From Streptomyces sp. HNM0575 (GTDB lineage: Bacteria; Actinomycetota; Actinomycetes; Streptomycetales; Streptomycetaceae), in assembly GCF_012726265.1 (NCBI RefSeq), contig NZ_JAASAG010000008.1, positions 124,001 to 188,000 of the forward strand: a DNA stretch of 64,000 nucleotides. The letters are read 5' to 3'. The first letter of the stretch is position 1, and every line of letters begins with the position of its first letter. Position numbers and translations under genes: made by a program. The notes under the pieces were generated by a model. It saw only the letters and a program-made list of their open reading frames with translations. It had not been told where the DNA came from and ran no database searches. Below, piece after piece: positions 27,885-36,609 of the stretch.

Positions 27885-28883
27885 GTGCTCACTTATCTCA
27901 TCAGGCGGCTCATCGCCGTCATCGTGATGCTGATCGTCGTCATGCTGGCGGTGTTCGCCATCTTCTTCCTGATCCCGAAGTGGTCCGGGGTCGACCCCGC
28001 CACGATGTTCGCCGGCAAGAACACCGACGCGGAGGCGCTGGAGGGCATCCGGCAGAAGCTCGGCCTGGACGATCCGATCCTCGTCCAGCTCTTCGACTTC
28101 TTCAAAGGCGTCCTCGTCGGCCGTGACTACACCAGCGCCGGCGACACCCTCCACTGCCCGGCGCCGTGCTTCGGCTACTCGTTCAAGACCGAGCAGGCCG
28201 TGTGGACGATCCTCGCCGACCGGCTGCCCGTCACCCTGGGCCTCGCGATCGGTGCCGCGATCATCTGGCTGGTCATCGGTCTCTCCGCCGGCGTCGTCTC
28301 CGCGCTGCGCCGCGGTACCTTCTGGGACCGCGCGGCGATGAGCATCGCCCTCGGCGGGGTCTCCCTGCCGATCTACTTCACCGGTCTGCTGTCGCTGGCG
28401 GTCTTCTCCTACGGACTGAACCTGGTCAGCAACGAGTACACGCCCATGGAGGAGAGTTTCCCGCAGTGGTTCAGCGGGATGATCCTGCCCTGGCTGACCC
28501 TCGCGTTCCTCTTCGGCGCCATGTACGCGCGGCTCACCCGGGCCACCATGCTCGAAGTGATGGGCGAGGACTACATCCGTACCGCCCGTGCCAAGGGCGT
28601 ACGCGAGCCGGTAGTCATCCGCAAGCACGCCATGCGCTCCACGATGACCCCCGTCATCACCCTCCTCGGTGTCGACCTCGGCGCCATGATGGGCGGCGCG
28701 ATCCTCACCGAGACCACCTTCAGCCTCCCGGGCCTCGGCCAGGCCGTGCTGAAGGCCATCGGTGAGAAGGACCTGCCGGTGATCCTCGGCGTCACGCTGA
28801 TCACCGCTTCCGCGGTCGTCGTGGCGAACCTCGTCGTGGACCTGCTGTACGGCGTGATCGATCCCCGAGTGAGGCTCGCATGA
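27885..28883 (+). CDS. Peptide ABC transporter permease (DppB/OppB type)
   Basis: 332 residues from a GTG with ccggaagca upstream. It opens LTYLIRRLIAVIVMLIVVML, the usual first segment of B-type permeases. The EAA loop EDYIRTARAKGVREPVVIRKHAMR is intact. It has six membrane segments and an extended periplasm-side loop with two cysteines (LHCPAPCF). It pairs with the C-type subunit at 24889. Its stop overlaps the start of the ATPase gene by four bases. Confidence 0.95.
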   Translation: MLTYLIRRLIAVIVMLIVVMLAVFAIFFLIPKWSGVDPATMFAGKNTDAEALEGIRQKLGLDDPILVQLFDFFKGVLVGRDYTSAGDTLHCPAPCFGYSFKTEQAVWTILADRLPVTLGLAIGAAIIWLVIGLSAGVVSALRRGTFWDRAAMSIALGGVSLPIYFTGLLSLAVFSYGLNLVSNEYTPMEESFPQWFSGMILPWLTLAFLFGAMYARLTRATMLEVMGEDYIRTARAKGVREPVVIRKHAMRSTMTPVITLLGVDLGAMMGGAILTETTFSLPGLGQAVLKAIGEKDLPVILGVTLITASAVVVANLVVDLLYGVIDPRVRLA

Positions 28884-29977
28884 CGGAATCCCACAAGACG
28901 GGTGCTTCGGCTGTCGACGAGCCCGCCGTCGGCCGCCCCGCCCGCTCGTTCCTCGAAGTGCGCGATCTGCGCGTGCACTTCCCCACCGAGGACGGCCTGG
29001 TGAAGTCCGTCGACGGGCTCTCCTTCCAGCTGGAGAAGGGCAAAACCCTCGGCATCGTCGGCGAGTCCGGGTCGGGCAAGTCCGTGACGTCGCTGGGCGT
29101 GATGGGCCTGCACACCGTCGGGCAGTACGGGAAGCGCAAGGCGCAGCTGTCCGGTGAGATCTGGCTCGACGGGAAGGAACTCCTCTCCGCCGACCCGGAC
29201 TCGGTGCGCAGGCTGCGCGGGCGCGAGATGGCGATGATCTTCCAGGACCCGCTCTCCGCGCTGCACCCGTACTTCACCATCGGGCACCAGATCGTCGAGG
29301 CGTACCGCGTCCACAACGACGTCGACAAGGCGACCGCCAAGAAGCGCGCCGTCGAACTCCTCGACCGCGTCGGCATTCCACAGCCCGACCAGCGCTTCGG
29401 CAGCTATCCGCACGAGTTCTCCGGCGGCATGCGGCAGCGCGCCATGATCGCCATGTCGCTGGTGAACAACCCCGAGCTGCTGATCGCCGACGAGCCGACG
29501 ACCGCGCTCGACGTCACCGTGCAGGCGCAGATCCTCGACCTGATCAGGGACCTCCAGAAGGAGTTCGGTTCCGCGGTCATCATCATCACCCACGACCTCG
29601 GGGTGGTCGCCGAGCTCGCGGACGACATCCTCGTGATGTACGGGGGCCGCTGCGTCGAGTACGGCACCGCCGAGAGCGTCTTCTACGAACCGCAGCACCC
29701 CTACACCTGGGGCCTGCTGGGCTCGATGCCGCGCATCGACCGCGCCCAGAGCGAACGGCTCATCCCCGTCAAGGGCTCGCCGCCCAGCCTGATCAACATC
29801 CCCGCCGGCTGCGCCTTCAACCCGCGCTGCCCGTACGCGGATGTGCCCAAGGGCAATGTCACACGTACCGAACGTCCCGAACTGCGGGACGTGGGCGCCG
29901 GCCATCTCTCCGCCTGCCACATGGACAAGACGGACCGGGACCGCATCTGGAACGAAGAGATTGCCCCGAAGCTGTGA
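28880..29977 (+). CDS. Peptide ABC transporter ATP-binding protein (DppD/OppD type)
   Basis: 365 residues; the ATG overlaps the permease stop. Walker [12 protein letters not shown], signature [12 protein letters not shown] and Walker [14 protein letters not shown] are all intact. The C-terminal oligopeptide-transporter extension includes [13 protein letters not shown]...CHMD, whose cysteines are characteristic of the OppD/DppD cluster. It energises peptide import. It is translationally coupled to both neighbours (the next GTG overlaps its stop). Confidence 0.96.
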   Translation: MTESHKTGASAVDEPAVGRPARSFLEVRDLRVHFPTEDGLVKSVDGLSFQLEKGKTLGIVGESGSGKSVTSLGVMGLHTVGQYGKRKAQLSGEIWLDGKELLSADPDSVRRLRGREMAMIFQDPLSALHPYFTIGHQIVEAYRVHNDVDKATAKKRAVELLDRVGIPQPDQRFGSYPHEFSGGMRQRAMIAMSLVNNPELLIADEPTTALDVTVQAQILDLIRDLQKEFGSAVIIITHDLGVVAELADDILVMYGGRCVEYGTAESVFYEPQHPYTWGLLGSMPRIDRAQSERLIPVKGSPPSLINIPAGCAFNPRCPYADVPKGNVTRTERPELRDVGAGHLSACHMDKTDRDRIWNEEIAPKL

Positions 29978-31110
29978 GTGAGGACGAGCAGATGACGATC
30001 CCGTCCCAGCGCGCGAACGGCGCCGGCGCTGCCGCCGGGGCCGAGACGGCCGCCGGCACCGTGCAGACGAAGGCCGACCCGGAGCCCGGCGAGTCGCTGC
30101 TGCGGGTCTCGGGCCTGAAGAAGCACTTCCCGATCACCAAGGGGATCCTCAAGCGGCAGGTCGGCGCGGTCAAAGCCGTCGACGGCATCGACTTCGACGT
30201 GCGGGCGGGGGAGACCCTCGGCGTCGTGGGCGAGTCCGGCTGCGGCAAGTCCACAATGGGACGGCTGATCACGCGGCTGCTCGAACCGAGCGCGGGCACC
30301 GTCGAGTTCGAGGGCCGGGACATCACGCACCTCGGCGTGAGCGGGATGCGCCCGCTGCGGCGCGACGTCCAGATGATCTTCCAGGACCCGTACTCGTCGC
30401 TGAATCCGCGGCACACCGTCGGCGCGATCGTCAGCGCTCCCTTCAAGCTCCAGGGCGTCACGCCCGAGGGCGGCGTGAAGAAGGCGGTGCAGCGGCTGCT
30501 GGGGACCGTCGGTCTCAACCCGGAGCACTACAACCGCTATCCGCACGAGTTCTCCGGCGGCCAGCGGCAGCGCATCGGCATCGCACGCGCGCTGGCCCTC
30601 AGCCCCAAGCTCGTCGTCGCGGACGAGCCCGTCTCGGCCCTGGACGTGTCGATCCAGGCGCAGGTCATCAACCTCCTCGACGACCTTCAGGACGAGCTCG
30701 GCCTCACGTACGTGATCATCGCGCACGACCTCTCGGTGATCCGGCACGTCTCGGACCGGATCGCGGTCATGTACCTGGGGAAGATCGTGGAGTTGACCGA
30801 CCGGCGGTCGCTGTACGAGTCGCCCATGCACCCGTACACGCGGGCGCTGCTGTCCGCCGTGCCGGTCCCCGACCCGCGGCGCCGGGCGGAGGGCGGCCGG
30901 GAGCGGATCCTGCTCCAGGGCGACGTGCCCTCGCCGATCAAGCCGCCGAGCGGCTGCCGCTTCCACACCCGGTGCTGGAAGGCGACGGAGATCTGCAAGA
31001 CGGCCGAGCCGCCGCTGGTCTCCATGGCGCCCGGTCACGAGGCCGCCTGCCACCACCCGGAGAACGCGCCGGACCGGCACCCGGAGGACAGCAGGCCGGC
31101 GGCGAGCTGA
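29974..31110 (+). CDS. Peptide ABC transporter ATP-binding protein (DppF/OppF type)
   Basis: 378 residues from GTG 29974, which overlaps the previous stop; ATG 29992 is an alternative. It has about 45 Ala/Gly/Glu-rich leading residues. Walker A is [11 protein letters not shown], the signature is [14 protein letters not shown] and Walker B is [12 protein letters not shown]. The C-terminal [14 protein letters not shown] motif carries the conserved cysteines. It is the last gene of the five-gene operon and is followed by a strong terminator. Confidence 0.96.
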   Translation: MSEDEQMTIPSQRANGAGAAAGAETAAGTVQTKADPEPGESLLRVSGLKKHFPITKGILKRQVGAVKAVDGIDFDVRAGETLGVVGESGCGKSTMGRLITRLLEPSAGTVEFEGRDITHLGVSGMRPLRRDVQMIFQDPYSSLNPRHTVGAIVSAPFKLQGVTPEGGVKKAVQRLLGTVGLNPEHYNRYPHEFSGGQRQRIGIARALALSPKLVVADEPVSALDVSIQAQVINLLDDLQDELGLTYVIIAHDLSVIRHVSDRIAVMYLGKIVELTDRRSLYESPMHPYTRALLSAVPVPDPRRRAEGGRERILLQGDVPSPIKPPSGCRFHTRCWKATEICKTAEPPLVSMAPGHEAACHHPENAPDRHPEDSRPAAS

Positions 31111-31124
31111 AGCACGGCCGCGGG

Positions 31125-31212
31125 GGACCTGCTGAACGAGCCGGCTGAACGGACGGGTTGAACGGTCGGGCTGAACGGGCTGACCGAACGGACGGGCTGA
31201 ACGGGCCGGGCC
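31125..31212. repeat. Tandem gaacggacgggct-type repeat
   Basis: About five imperfect copies of a 15-18-base unit (ctgaacggacggg, tgaacggtcgggc, tgaacgggctgac) fill the space between the last ABC gene and its terminator. Confidence 0.6.
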
Positions 31213-31228
31213 GCGGGCCGAGGCGCGA

Positions 31229-31263
31229 AGAAGGGCGGCCGCGTGAGCCGCGACCGCCCTTCT
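31229..31263. terminator. Bidirectional terminator after the peptide ABC operon
   Basis: agaagggcggccgcg pairs with cgcgaccgcccttct (15-base arms with one mismatch and a bulge) around a tgagc loop, between convergent genes. The flanks tctcgt on one side and a short T/C stretch fit a factor-independent terminator. Confidence 0.75.
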
Positions 31264-31341
31264 CGTAGCCGTTCTGTGCTGTTGTCCGCTGTTGTCTCTT
31301 CTGCTGTCTGTCCTGTTGTGGTGCTCATCCCCCGCGCCGGA

Positions 31342-32088
31342 TCAGTACGCGGAGTTCACGTTGTCCATCGAGCCGTACTTGTCCTGCGCGTAGTTGCAGG
31401 CGGCCACGATGTTCGCGACGGGGTCGGTCAGGTCATGCTTGGTGCCCTTGACGTGGTACTGGTCGAACGTCGGCTGAATGGTCTGGAGCAGGCCCTTGGA
31501 GGGCGTGCCCTTCTGCGCGTTGACGTCCCAGTCGTTCATCGCGTTGGGGTCACCGCCCGACTCGCGCATGATGTTCTTCTTGATGCCGTGGTACGAGCCG
31601 GGGATGCCCTCCTCCTTCATGATGGAGCGGGCCTGCTTGATCCAGCCGTCCAGATTGTCGCCCTTGGTGGCGCGCTCGGCGCTCAGGCTGCTGCGACCGC
31701 TGCGGTCGGCCTTGTCACCGCGGGCCTCCTTGGCCTTCTCTGCCTGCTCGGCCTTGTCGCCCTTGTCGGTCGTGGAGACCGGCTTGGCGGCGGAGACCTG
31801 CTTGGTCTGCTCACCCTTGACCAGCGGCTTGGCCGGGAGGTGGCTGCGCGTGTTGTCGGTGGCGTGGTCGCCCGCACCCGTGGCCAGATTGGCCGCCTTC
31901 GTCGAGGGGTGGCCGGCGACGTTCACCGAGTGTCCGGCAACCGGCTTGGCCGGGCCGCGGTCCTGGGCGTCCGCGTGGGCACCGGGCGCTGCGCCGGCGG
32001 TCAGGGCGACCGCTCCTGCGGCGGCCGCGAGGCCGACGGCGGCGGACTTCTGGGTCCTGGTCAGGCGGTTGATAGCGGAAATGCGCAT
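31342..32088 (-). CDS. Secreted transglycosylase/lysozyme-fold (SLT) protein
   Basis: 248 residues from the ATG at 32088. A Sec signal peptide ends near AGAAPGAHADA. Residues 40-145 are an Ala/Lys/Asp-rich linker with charged repeats (DKGDKAEQAEKAKEARGDKADR). The C-terminal SLT-like domain carries the catalytic-type Glu in IMRESGGDPNAMNDWDVNA, followed by GLLQTIQPTFDQYHVKG. It probably cleaves or remodels peptidoglycan outside the cell, as related actinobacterial lysozyme-fold proteins do. It is monocistronic with a long upstream leader. Confidence 0.88.
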   Translation of the reverse strand: MRISAINRLTRTQKSAAVGLAAAAGAVALTAGAAPGAHADAQDRGPAKPVAGHSVNVAGHPSTKAANLATGAGDHATDNTRSHLPAKPLVKGEQTKQVSAAKPVSTTDKGDKAEQAEKAKEARGDKADRSGRSSLSAERATKGDNLDGWIKQARSIMKEEGIPGSYHGIKKNIMRESGGDPNAMNDWDVNAQKGTPSKGLLQTIQPTFDQYHVKGTKHDLTDPVANIVAACNYAQDKYGSMDNVNSAY

Positions 32089-32516
32089 GGAAGAGCGAAT
32101 ACCTTTCGATTGCCTTCGTCGCGTGAGAGCCGGATTCCGGCGGGAGCGCCGAGTTCGGTCTTCGGCGCGAAGCGACGCTGACATTGGTAAAGGCAGGCGC
32201 CACCCGGGCCCAAATATGTGACGTACTAAGCGGCTACGGATTGATATGCCGGTATTGAGCGGATTGCCGGAGTTGAGGGCTGCCTTATGCCGTGGCAAGA
32301 GGAAAGGTGGTGCGGTCCCGCTACTAAACGGGTTCATATGTGACGTGGGTCTTATGCGCCGCCTCACACGGGGCGCCTTCCGTATCGACGCCCCGTGCTC
32401 GCCGGAACACATATGGGCACGCTCCCGTGGTGCTTTGTCCGTATTCATGGCGAAGCATCATCGCCCCAGGTCGTGGGGGTGCGGCGGCCCCCGGAGCCGG
32501 GGGAAGAATGGGCCGC
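32089..32516. promoter_or_regulatory. Divergent promoter region with a repeated tatgtgacgt site
   Basis: No gene. This 428-base region is notably A/T-richer than its surroundings. The 10-mer tatgtgacgt occurs at 32215-32224 and 32337-32346 in the same orientation. A gccgga/tccggc hairpin lies in the leader of the SLT gene (about 32130-32141). It should hold the promoters of both divergent genes. Confidence 0.5.
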
Positions 32517-33188
32517 GTGAATCAGCAACTGCTCGACCCGGACGTGCAGCACTGGCTGGACATCGCCGGGATCTTCGTCTTCGCGATATCCGGCGCCCTG
32601 CTCGCCGTGCGGAAGAACTTCGACGTCTTCGGCATGGCCGTACTGGCCGAGGTGACCGGGCTCGGCGGCGGGCTCTTCCGGGACGTGGTGATCGGCGCCG
32701 TGCCGCCCGCTGCTTTCACGGACCTCGGCTACTTCCACGCACCGCTGATCGCGACCGTTTTCGTCTTCTTTCTGCATCCGCACGTGGAGCGGATCAACAA
32801 GGCGATCAACGTCTTCGACGCCGCCGGCCTCGGGCTCTTCTGCGTCGCCGGCACCGTGAAAGCCCATGAATACGGGCTCGGCCTGTCCGCCTCCGCCGTC
32901 CTCGGCCTCGCCACCGCGGCGGGCGGCGGTGTGCTGCGCGACGTGCTCGCCAACGAGGTCCCCTCGCTGCTGCGCTGGGACCGGGACCTCTATGCCGTGC
33001 CCGCGATCGTGGGCGCCAGCGTGACGGCCCTGCTGCTGGGCTCGGGGACCCTCAACGCCGTGACGATGCTGCTGGCCGCGACCCTGGCGTTCGTCGTGCG
33101 GCTGCTGGCGCTGCGCTTCGGGTGGCGCGCACCGCGTGCGTGGCACCGGCGCTCCACGGTGGAGGATCCGGAGCCGGGCAGCACGTGA
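32517..33188 (+). CDS. TRIC/UPF0126 family cation-channel membrane protein
   Basis: 223 residues from GTG 32517 (gggggaag upstream); ATG 32508 would add three residues. Two internally repeated UPF0126/TRIC units are visible, with the matching motifs VTGLGGGLFRDVVIGAVPP and ATAAGGGVLRDVLANEVPS. Seven membrane segments fit the family. Prokaryotic TRIC proteins form trimeric, K+-permeable channels; some relatives have been linked to glycine transport. The physiological ion here is unproven. Confidence 0.9.
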   Translation: MNQQLLDPDVQHWLDIAGIFVFAISGALLAVRKNFDVFGMAVLAEVTGLGGGLFRDVVIGAVPPAAFTDLGYFHAPLIATVFVFFLHPHVERINKAINVFDAAGLGLFCVAGTVKAHEYGLGLSASAVLGLATAAGGGVLRDVLANEVPSLLRWDRDLYAVPAIVGASVTALLLGSGTLNAVTMLLAATLAFVVRLLALRFGWRAPRAWHRRSTVEDPEPGST

Positions 33189-33199
33189 GCCGGGCCTCT

Positions 33200-33262
33200 T
33201 GGGGCCGGGCTGCCGGGGCCGGATCGGGACCGGATCAGGGCCGGATCGGGGCCGGGGGGAGC
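33200..33262. repeat. ggatcgggaccggatcagggcc-type repeats
   Basis: Three to four imperfect copies of an 11-12-base unit (gccggatcgggg and variants) lie between the TRIC and thioesterase genes. Confidence 0.5.
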
Positions 33263-33338
33263 CCGGTCGGAGCGCCCGGGACGGGCGCCGCCCGTGACGT
33301 GACTACCCGTGGGTAACTTCTCCGTGTACGGTGCTCAC

Positions 33339-34175
33339 ATGTCCGGAACCATCTCCGAAGCCACCCTCAGCGAGTTCGACCGCGACACCTCCGTACGGCT
33401 GCGCCGGCCCGGTGTCCACGACGCCTGCCTCTCCCCGGGCTGGGCGATCGGCCACGCCCTCAACGGGGGCTATCTCCTGGCGACCGTCGCCCGCGCCCTC
33501 GGCGAGACGCTGCCGCACCCAGACCCCTTCACGATCACGGCCCACTACCTCTCGGCCACCACCCACGGTCCAGCCGTCATCCGCAGCGAGACCGTGCGCA
33601 CCGGGCGCACCCTGTCCACCGGCTCGGCGAGCCTCCTCCAGACCGGCGCGGACGGCCAGGAGACCGAGCGTATCCGCGTCCTCGCCTCGTACGGGGATCT
33701 GGACACCGTCGAAGGCGACGTCCGTACGAGCGCCGAGCCGCCCGCCATGCCGCCCCGTGAGCGGTGCTTCAGCACTAAGGACAACCCGGCGGGGCCGGAC
33801 GCGGGCCCGGAGATGGGCAAGCGCCTCGATCTGCGGCTCGACCCCGCGACGTGCGGCTGGGCGGTCGGGGCGCCCAGCGGACGCGGTGAGATGCGCGCCT
33901 GGTTCGGCCTGGCCGACGGCCGCGACGCGGATCCCCTCTCGCTGCTGATGGCCGTGGACGCGCTGCCGCCCACCGCCTTCGAGCTGGGCCTCAGCGGCTG
34001 GGTGCCGACCGTCGAGCTGACCGTGCACGTGCGCGCCCGCCCGGCTCCGGGACCGCTGCGGATCTCCGTCACCACCGTCAATCTCGCCGGGGGCTTCCTG
34101 GAGGAGGACGTCGAGATCTGGGACAGCGCAGGACGGCTGGTCACCCAGTCCCGGCAGCTGGCCCGGGCGAGTTGA
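33339..34175 (+). CDS. Acyl-CoA thioesterase family protein (double hotdog)
   Basis: 278 residues from ATG 33339. No ribosome site is visible, so the message may be leaderless. The N-terminal hotdog half has WAIGHALNGGYLLATVARALG and the C-terminal half WVPTVELTVHVRARPAPGPL, matching TesB-like thioesterases used in actinobacteria. Such enzymes hydrolyse acyl-CoAs in the cytosol. The specific acyl chain is unknown and there are no fatty-acid genes beside it. Confidence 0.87.
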   Translation: MSGTISEATLSEFDRDTSVRLRRPGVHDACLSPGWAIGHALNGGYLLATVARALGETLPHPDPFTITAHYLSATTHGPAVIRSETVRTGRTLSTGSASLLQTGADGQETERIRVLASYGDLDTVEGDVRTSAEPPAMPPRERCFSTKDNPAGPDAGPEMGKRLDLRLDPATCGWAVGAPSGRGEMRAWFGLADGRDADPLSLLMAVDALPPTAFELGLSGWVPTVELTVHVRARPAPGPLRISVTTVNLAGGFLEEDVEIWDSAGRLVTQSRQLARAS

Positions 34176-34543
34176 AACGAGCCTGGCGCAGCGGGGTGCA
34201 GCCGGGCGCGGCCGGGTGCCGGACTCCGGTGACGGCCTCCTCTGCGTCCCGGCCGCCCGCGCTTCCCTGATCGCCGTCAACTGACCGCCGTCAACTGACC
34301 CTTGCCGTCCGGCAACCGGCCCCCGCCGCCTGGCACCAGTCGCAGGCGGCCCGCGCCGGCAGCCGGCACCACCGCTGCCGACCGGTGCCACAGGGCGGCC
34401 ATCATGCTGGTCGCCCCCGGCCTGTCCCCCGTGCGAGCTACGCGCAGGTGTCCACTCCGAGGTGACGATTCCGGGCCGCCGGCTCCCTAGCGTGTGGGCA
34501 CAGCCGCGGCCGTCCGGGCCGCGGATCAGGCGAAGGAGCACTC
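34176..34543. other. 368-base spacer without a recognisable gene
   Basis: Contains a direct repeat of ctgaccgccgtcaa near 34270-34300. No supported coding sequence is seen. The promoter of the protease-kinase-regulator operon should lie at its right end, where a ggagcactc ribosome site precedes the first gene. Confidence 0.4.
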
Positions 34544-35380
34544 ATGAGACTGGTCTGGCAGCTCGCGGCCGTGGCGGCGGTCGCCTTCATCGGCGGCCGG
34601 TCCGTGGCCGCGGTGCAGGGAAACCCGTGGCTGACGCTCGTCCTCGGCACACTGACCGCGGTGCTCTCGGTGGCCGTGTACAGGAAGGTGGTGCGGCGGA
34701 CCGAGCAGCGCCCGGTCACCGAACTGGCCCGCGAGGGCGCGGTGTCCGCGGCCGGCCGTGGGCTGCTGACGGGCGCCGCGATATTCGGCGCCGTCATCGC
34801 GAACCTCGCCTTCCTCGGGAGCTACGAGGTCAAGGGAGCGGGATCGGCGACGGGCGCGGTGGGGCTGATCGGCTTCATGGCCGCCGCCGCGGCGACGGAG
34901 GAACTGATCTTCCGCGGCGTCCTGTTCCGGATCATCGAGGAACGCACCGGCACATGGATCGCTTTGACGCTGACAGGCGTGCTGTTCGGCATGGTGCACC
35001 TGTTCAATCCGCACGCCGACCTGTGGGGCGCCGTCGCCATCGCGATCGAGGCCGGGGCCATGCTCGCCGCCGCGTACGCCGCCACCCGCAGCCTGTGGCT
35101 CCCCATCGGACTGCACTTCGGCTGGAACTTCGCCGCCTCCGCCATCTTCAGCACCGAGGTCTCCGGCAACGGCACCCCGCAGGGACTGCTGGACGCCTCG
35201 ACCTCCGGGCCCGTCCTGATCACCGGCGGCGACTTCGGGCCTGAGGGAAGCGTGTACTCGGTGCTGTTCGGCGTGCTGGCGACGGCCGTGTTCCTGCGGC
35301 TGGCACACCGTCGCGGCCGGCTGCTGCCCCGCCGGCGCCCGGCCGACCGGGCCGACGCGCCCACTACAATCCCCCGGTGA
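34544..35380 (+). CDS. CPBP-family intramembrane metalloprotease
   Basis: 278 residues; the ATG is preceded by gaaggagcac. Membrane segments enclose the Abi/CPBP motifs: EExxxR (Glu119, Glu120 in ATEELIFRG), FxxxH (His152 in FGMVHL) and a later HFGWN. These define the glutamic-type intramembrane protease family related to CAAX-processing Rce1. The stop overlaps the sensor-kinase start by four bases, so it forms one operon with a two-component system. A role in processing a membrane signal for that kinase is inferred. Confidence 0.92.
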   Translation: MRLVWQLAAVAAVAFIGGRSVAAVQGNPWLTLVLGTLTAVLSVAVYRKVVRRTEQRPVTELAREGAVSAAGRGLLTGAAIFGAVIANLAFLGSYEVKGAGSATGAVGLIGFMAAAAATEELIFRGVLFRIIEERTGTWIALTLTGVLFGMVHLFNPHADLWGAVAIAIEAGAMLAAAYAATRSLWLPIGLHFGWNFAASAIFSTEVSGNGTPQGLLDASTSGPVLITGGDFGPEGSVYSVLFGVLATAVFLRLAHRRGRLLPRRRPADRADAPTTIPR

Positions 35381-36609
35381 CCGAACTTCGGCGGGTCCCG
35401 GAACTGTGGCGGCGGTCGGACGTCACGCTCCGGGACCTCCCGCTGGGACTGCTCTTCCTCGCCCTGTCGTTCCTGCCGGCGTTCCAGAGCCACGGGACGC
35501 AGCTCGGCGGCGTCCCCGCCCGCCCCTTCGACACGGCGGCCCTCGCGGCCGTCGCCCTCCAGTGCCTTCCGCTCGCCATGCGCCGGCGTCGGCCCGTCGT
35601 CTGTCTCGCCCTCGTCTCGCTCGGCTTCGCCGCCGACCAGCTCGGCGGCTACCACTCGGTCGCGGGCGCCGCGCTGCCCGTCGCGCTGCTGAGCGCCGGC
35701 GCTCACCTGGAACGGCACAGGCGGGCCACCGCCCTCCTCTTCTCCGCCGCCTACGTGCCGCTGGCGGTCACGCTCTTCCGGCTCGGCTCGGGCGAACCGG
35801 TGGAAGAGTTCGTGACCTTCTACCTGGCGCTGGCCCTCGCCTGGGGCGGCGGGGCCTGGCTGCGCTCCACGCGTGCCGCCGAGGCCGAGCGCCGCCGCCG
35901 CGTTGCGGAGGACACCCGCGCCGCGGAACGCACCCGTATCGCCCGCGAGTTGCACGACGTCGTAACCCACCACGTGACGGCGATGGTCGTGCAGGCCGAG
36001 GCCGCGCGGTATCTCACCGGCGCACCCGACCGCCTCGACACGGCCCTGACCGCAGTCACCGACACCGGCCGCCAGGCCATCACCGACCTGCGGAACCTGC
36101 TCGACCTGCTCGACCCCGGCCACGACGGCGACGGCGACGGTGATGGCGACAGCGAGGCAAGGACGCCACCGGCCGGCAGGCTGAGCGCGCTCGTCGAGCA
36201 GACCCGGCGGGCCGGGCAGCCGGTCGAGTTCACCGAGGAGGGCACGCCCGCGGAGTCCGCAGGAAGCGCCGACCTCGTCGCCTACCGGGTCCTACAGGAG
36301 GCACTGACCAACGCCCTCAAGCACGCGCACGGCAGCCGTACGTCGGTCCATGTGCACCACGGCGAACGGGAGATCACGGTGGAGGTCGGCACGGACGGCC
36401 CCGGGCCCGGCTCGGGTTCCGGTTCCGGCTCGGACTCCGGTTCCGGCTCGGGGGAAGGATCGCGGCGCGGGTCGCCCGGCGGTGGCGGGCGGGGCCTCGC
36501 CGGTCTCGGGGAGCGGGTCGAGGTCCTGGGCGGCGACTTCAGCGCGGGCCGGGGGAGCGGCGGCGGCTTCCTCGTACGGGCCCGCATACCGGCCGGGAAC
36601 CCGTCGTGA
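35377..36609 (+). CDS. Two-component sensor histidine kinase (NarL-partner type)
   Basis: 410 residues from a GTG overlapping the protease stop. About five N-terminal membrane segments are followed by a HisKA_3 dimerisation domain. The phospho-acceptor His193 lies in IARELHDVVTHHVTAM. The ATPase N-box VLQEALTNALKHA and G-box GRGLAGLGERV are intact. Residues about 345-373 are an unusual Gly/Ser run (GPGSGSGSGSDSGSGSGEGS) in the ATP-lid region. Its stop overlaps the response regulator start by four bases. The signal sensed is unknown. Confidence 0.94.
   Translation: MTELRRVPELWRRSDVTLRDLPLGLLFLALSFLPAFQSHGTQLGGVPARPFDTAALAAVALQCLPLAMRRRRPVVCLALVSLGFAADQLGGYHSVAGAALPVALLSAGAHLERHRRATALLFSAAYVPLAVTLFRLGSGEPVEEFVTFYLALALAWGGGAWLRSTRAAEAERRRRVAEDTRAAERTRIARELHDVVTHHVTAMVVQAEAARYLTGAPDRLDTALTAVTDTGRQAITDLRNLLDLLDPGHDGDGDGDGDSEARTPPAGRLSALVEQTRRAGQPVEFTEEGTPAESAGSADLVAYRVLQEALTNALKHAHGSRTSVHVHHGEREITVEVGTDGPGPGSGSGSGSDSGSGSGEGSRRGSPGGGGRGLAGLGERVEVLGGDFSAGRGSGGGFLVRARIPAGNPS

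Noticed and set aside
32100-32280. Possible c-di-AMP (ydaO) riboswitch ahead of the lysozyme-fold gene
   Set aside because: Several streptomycete muralytic genes have one, but the conserved ydaO core sequences are not present here; only a short gccgga/tccggc hairpin is visible.
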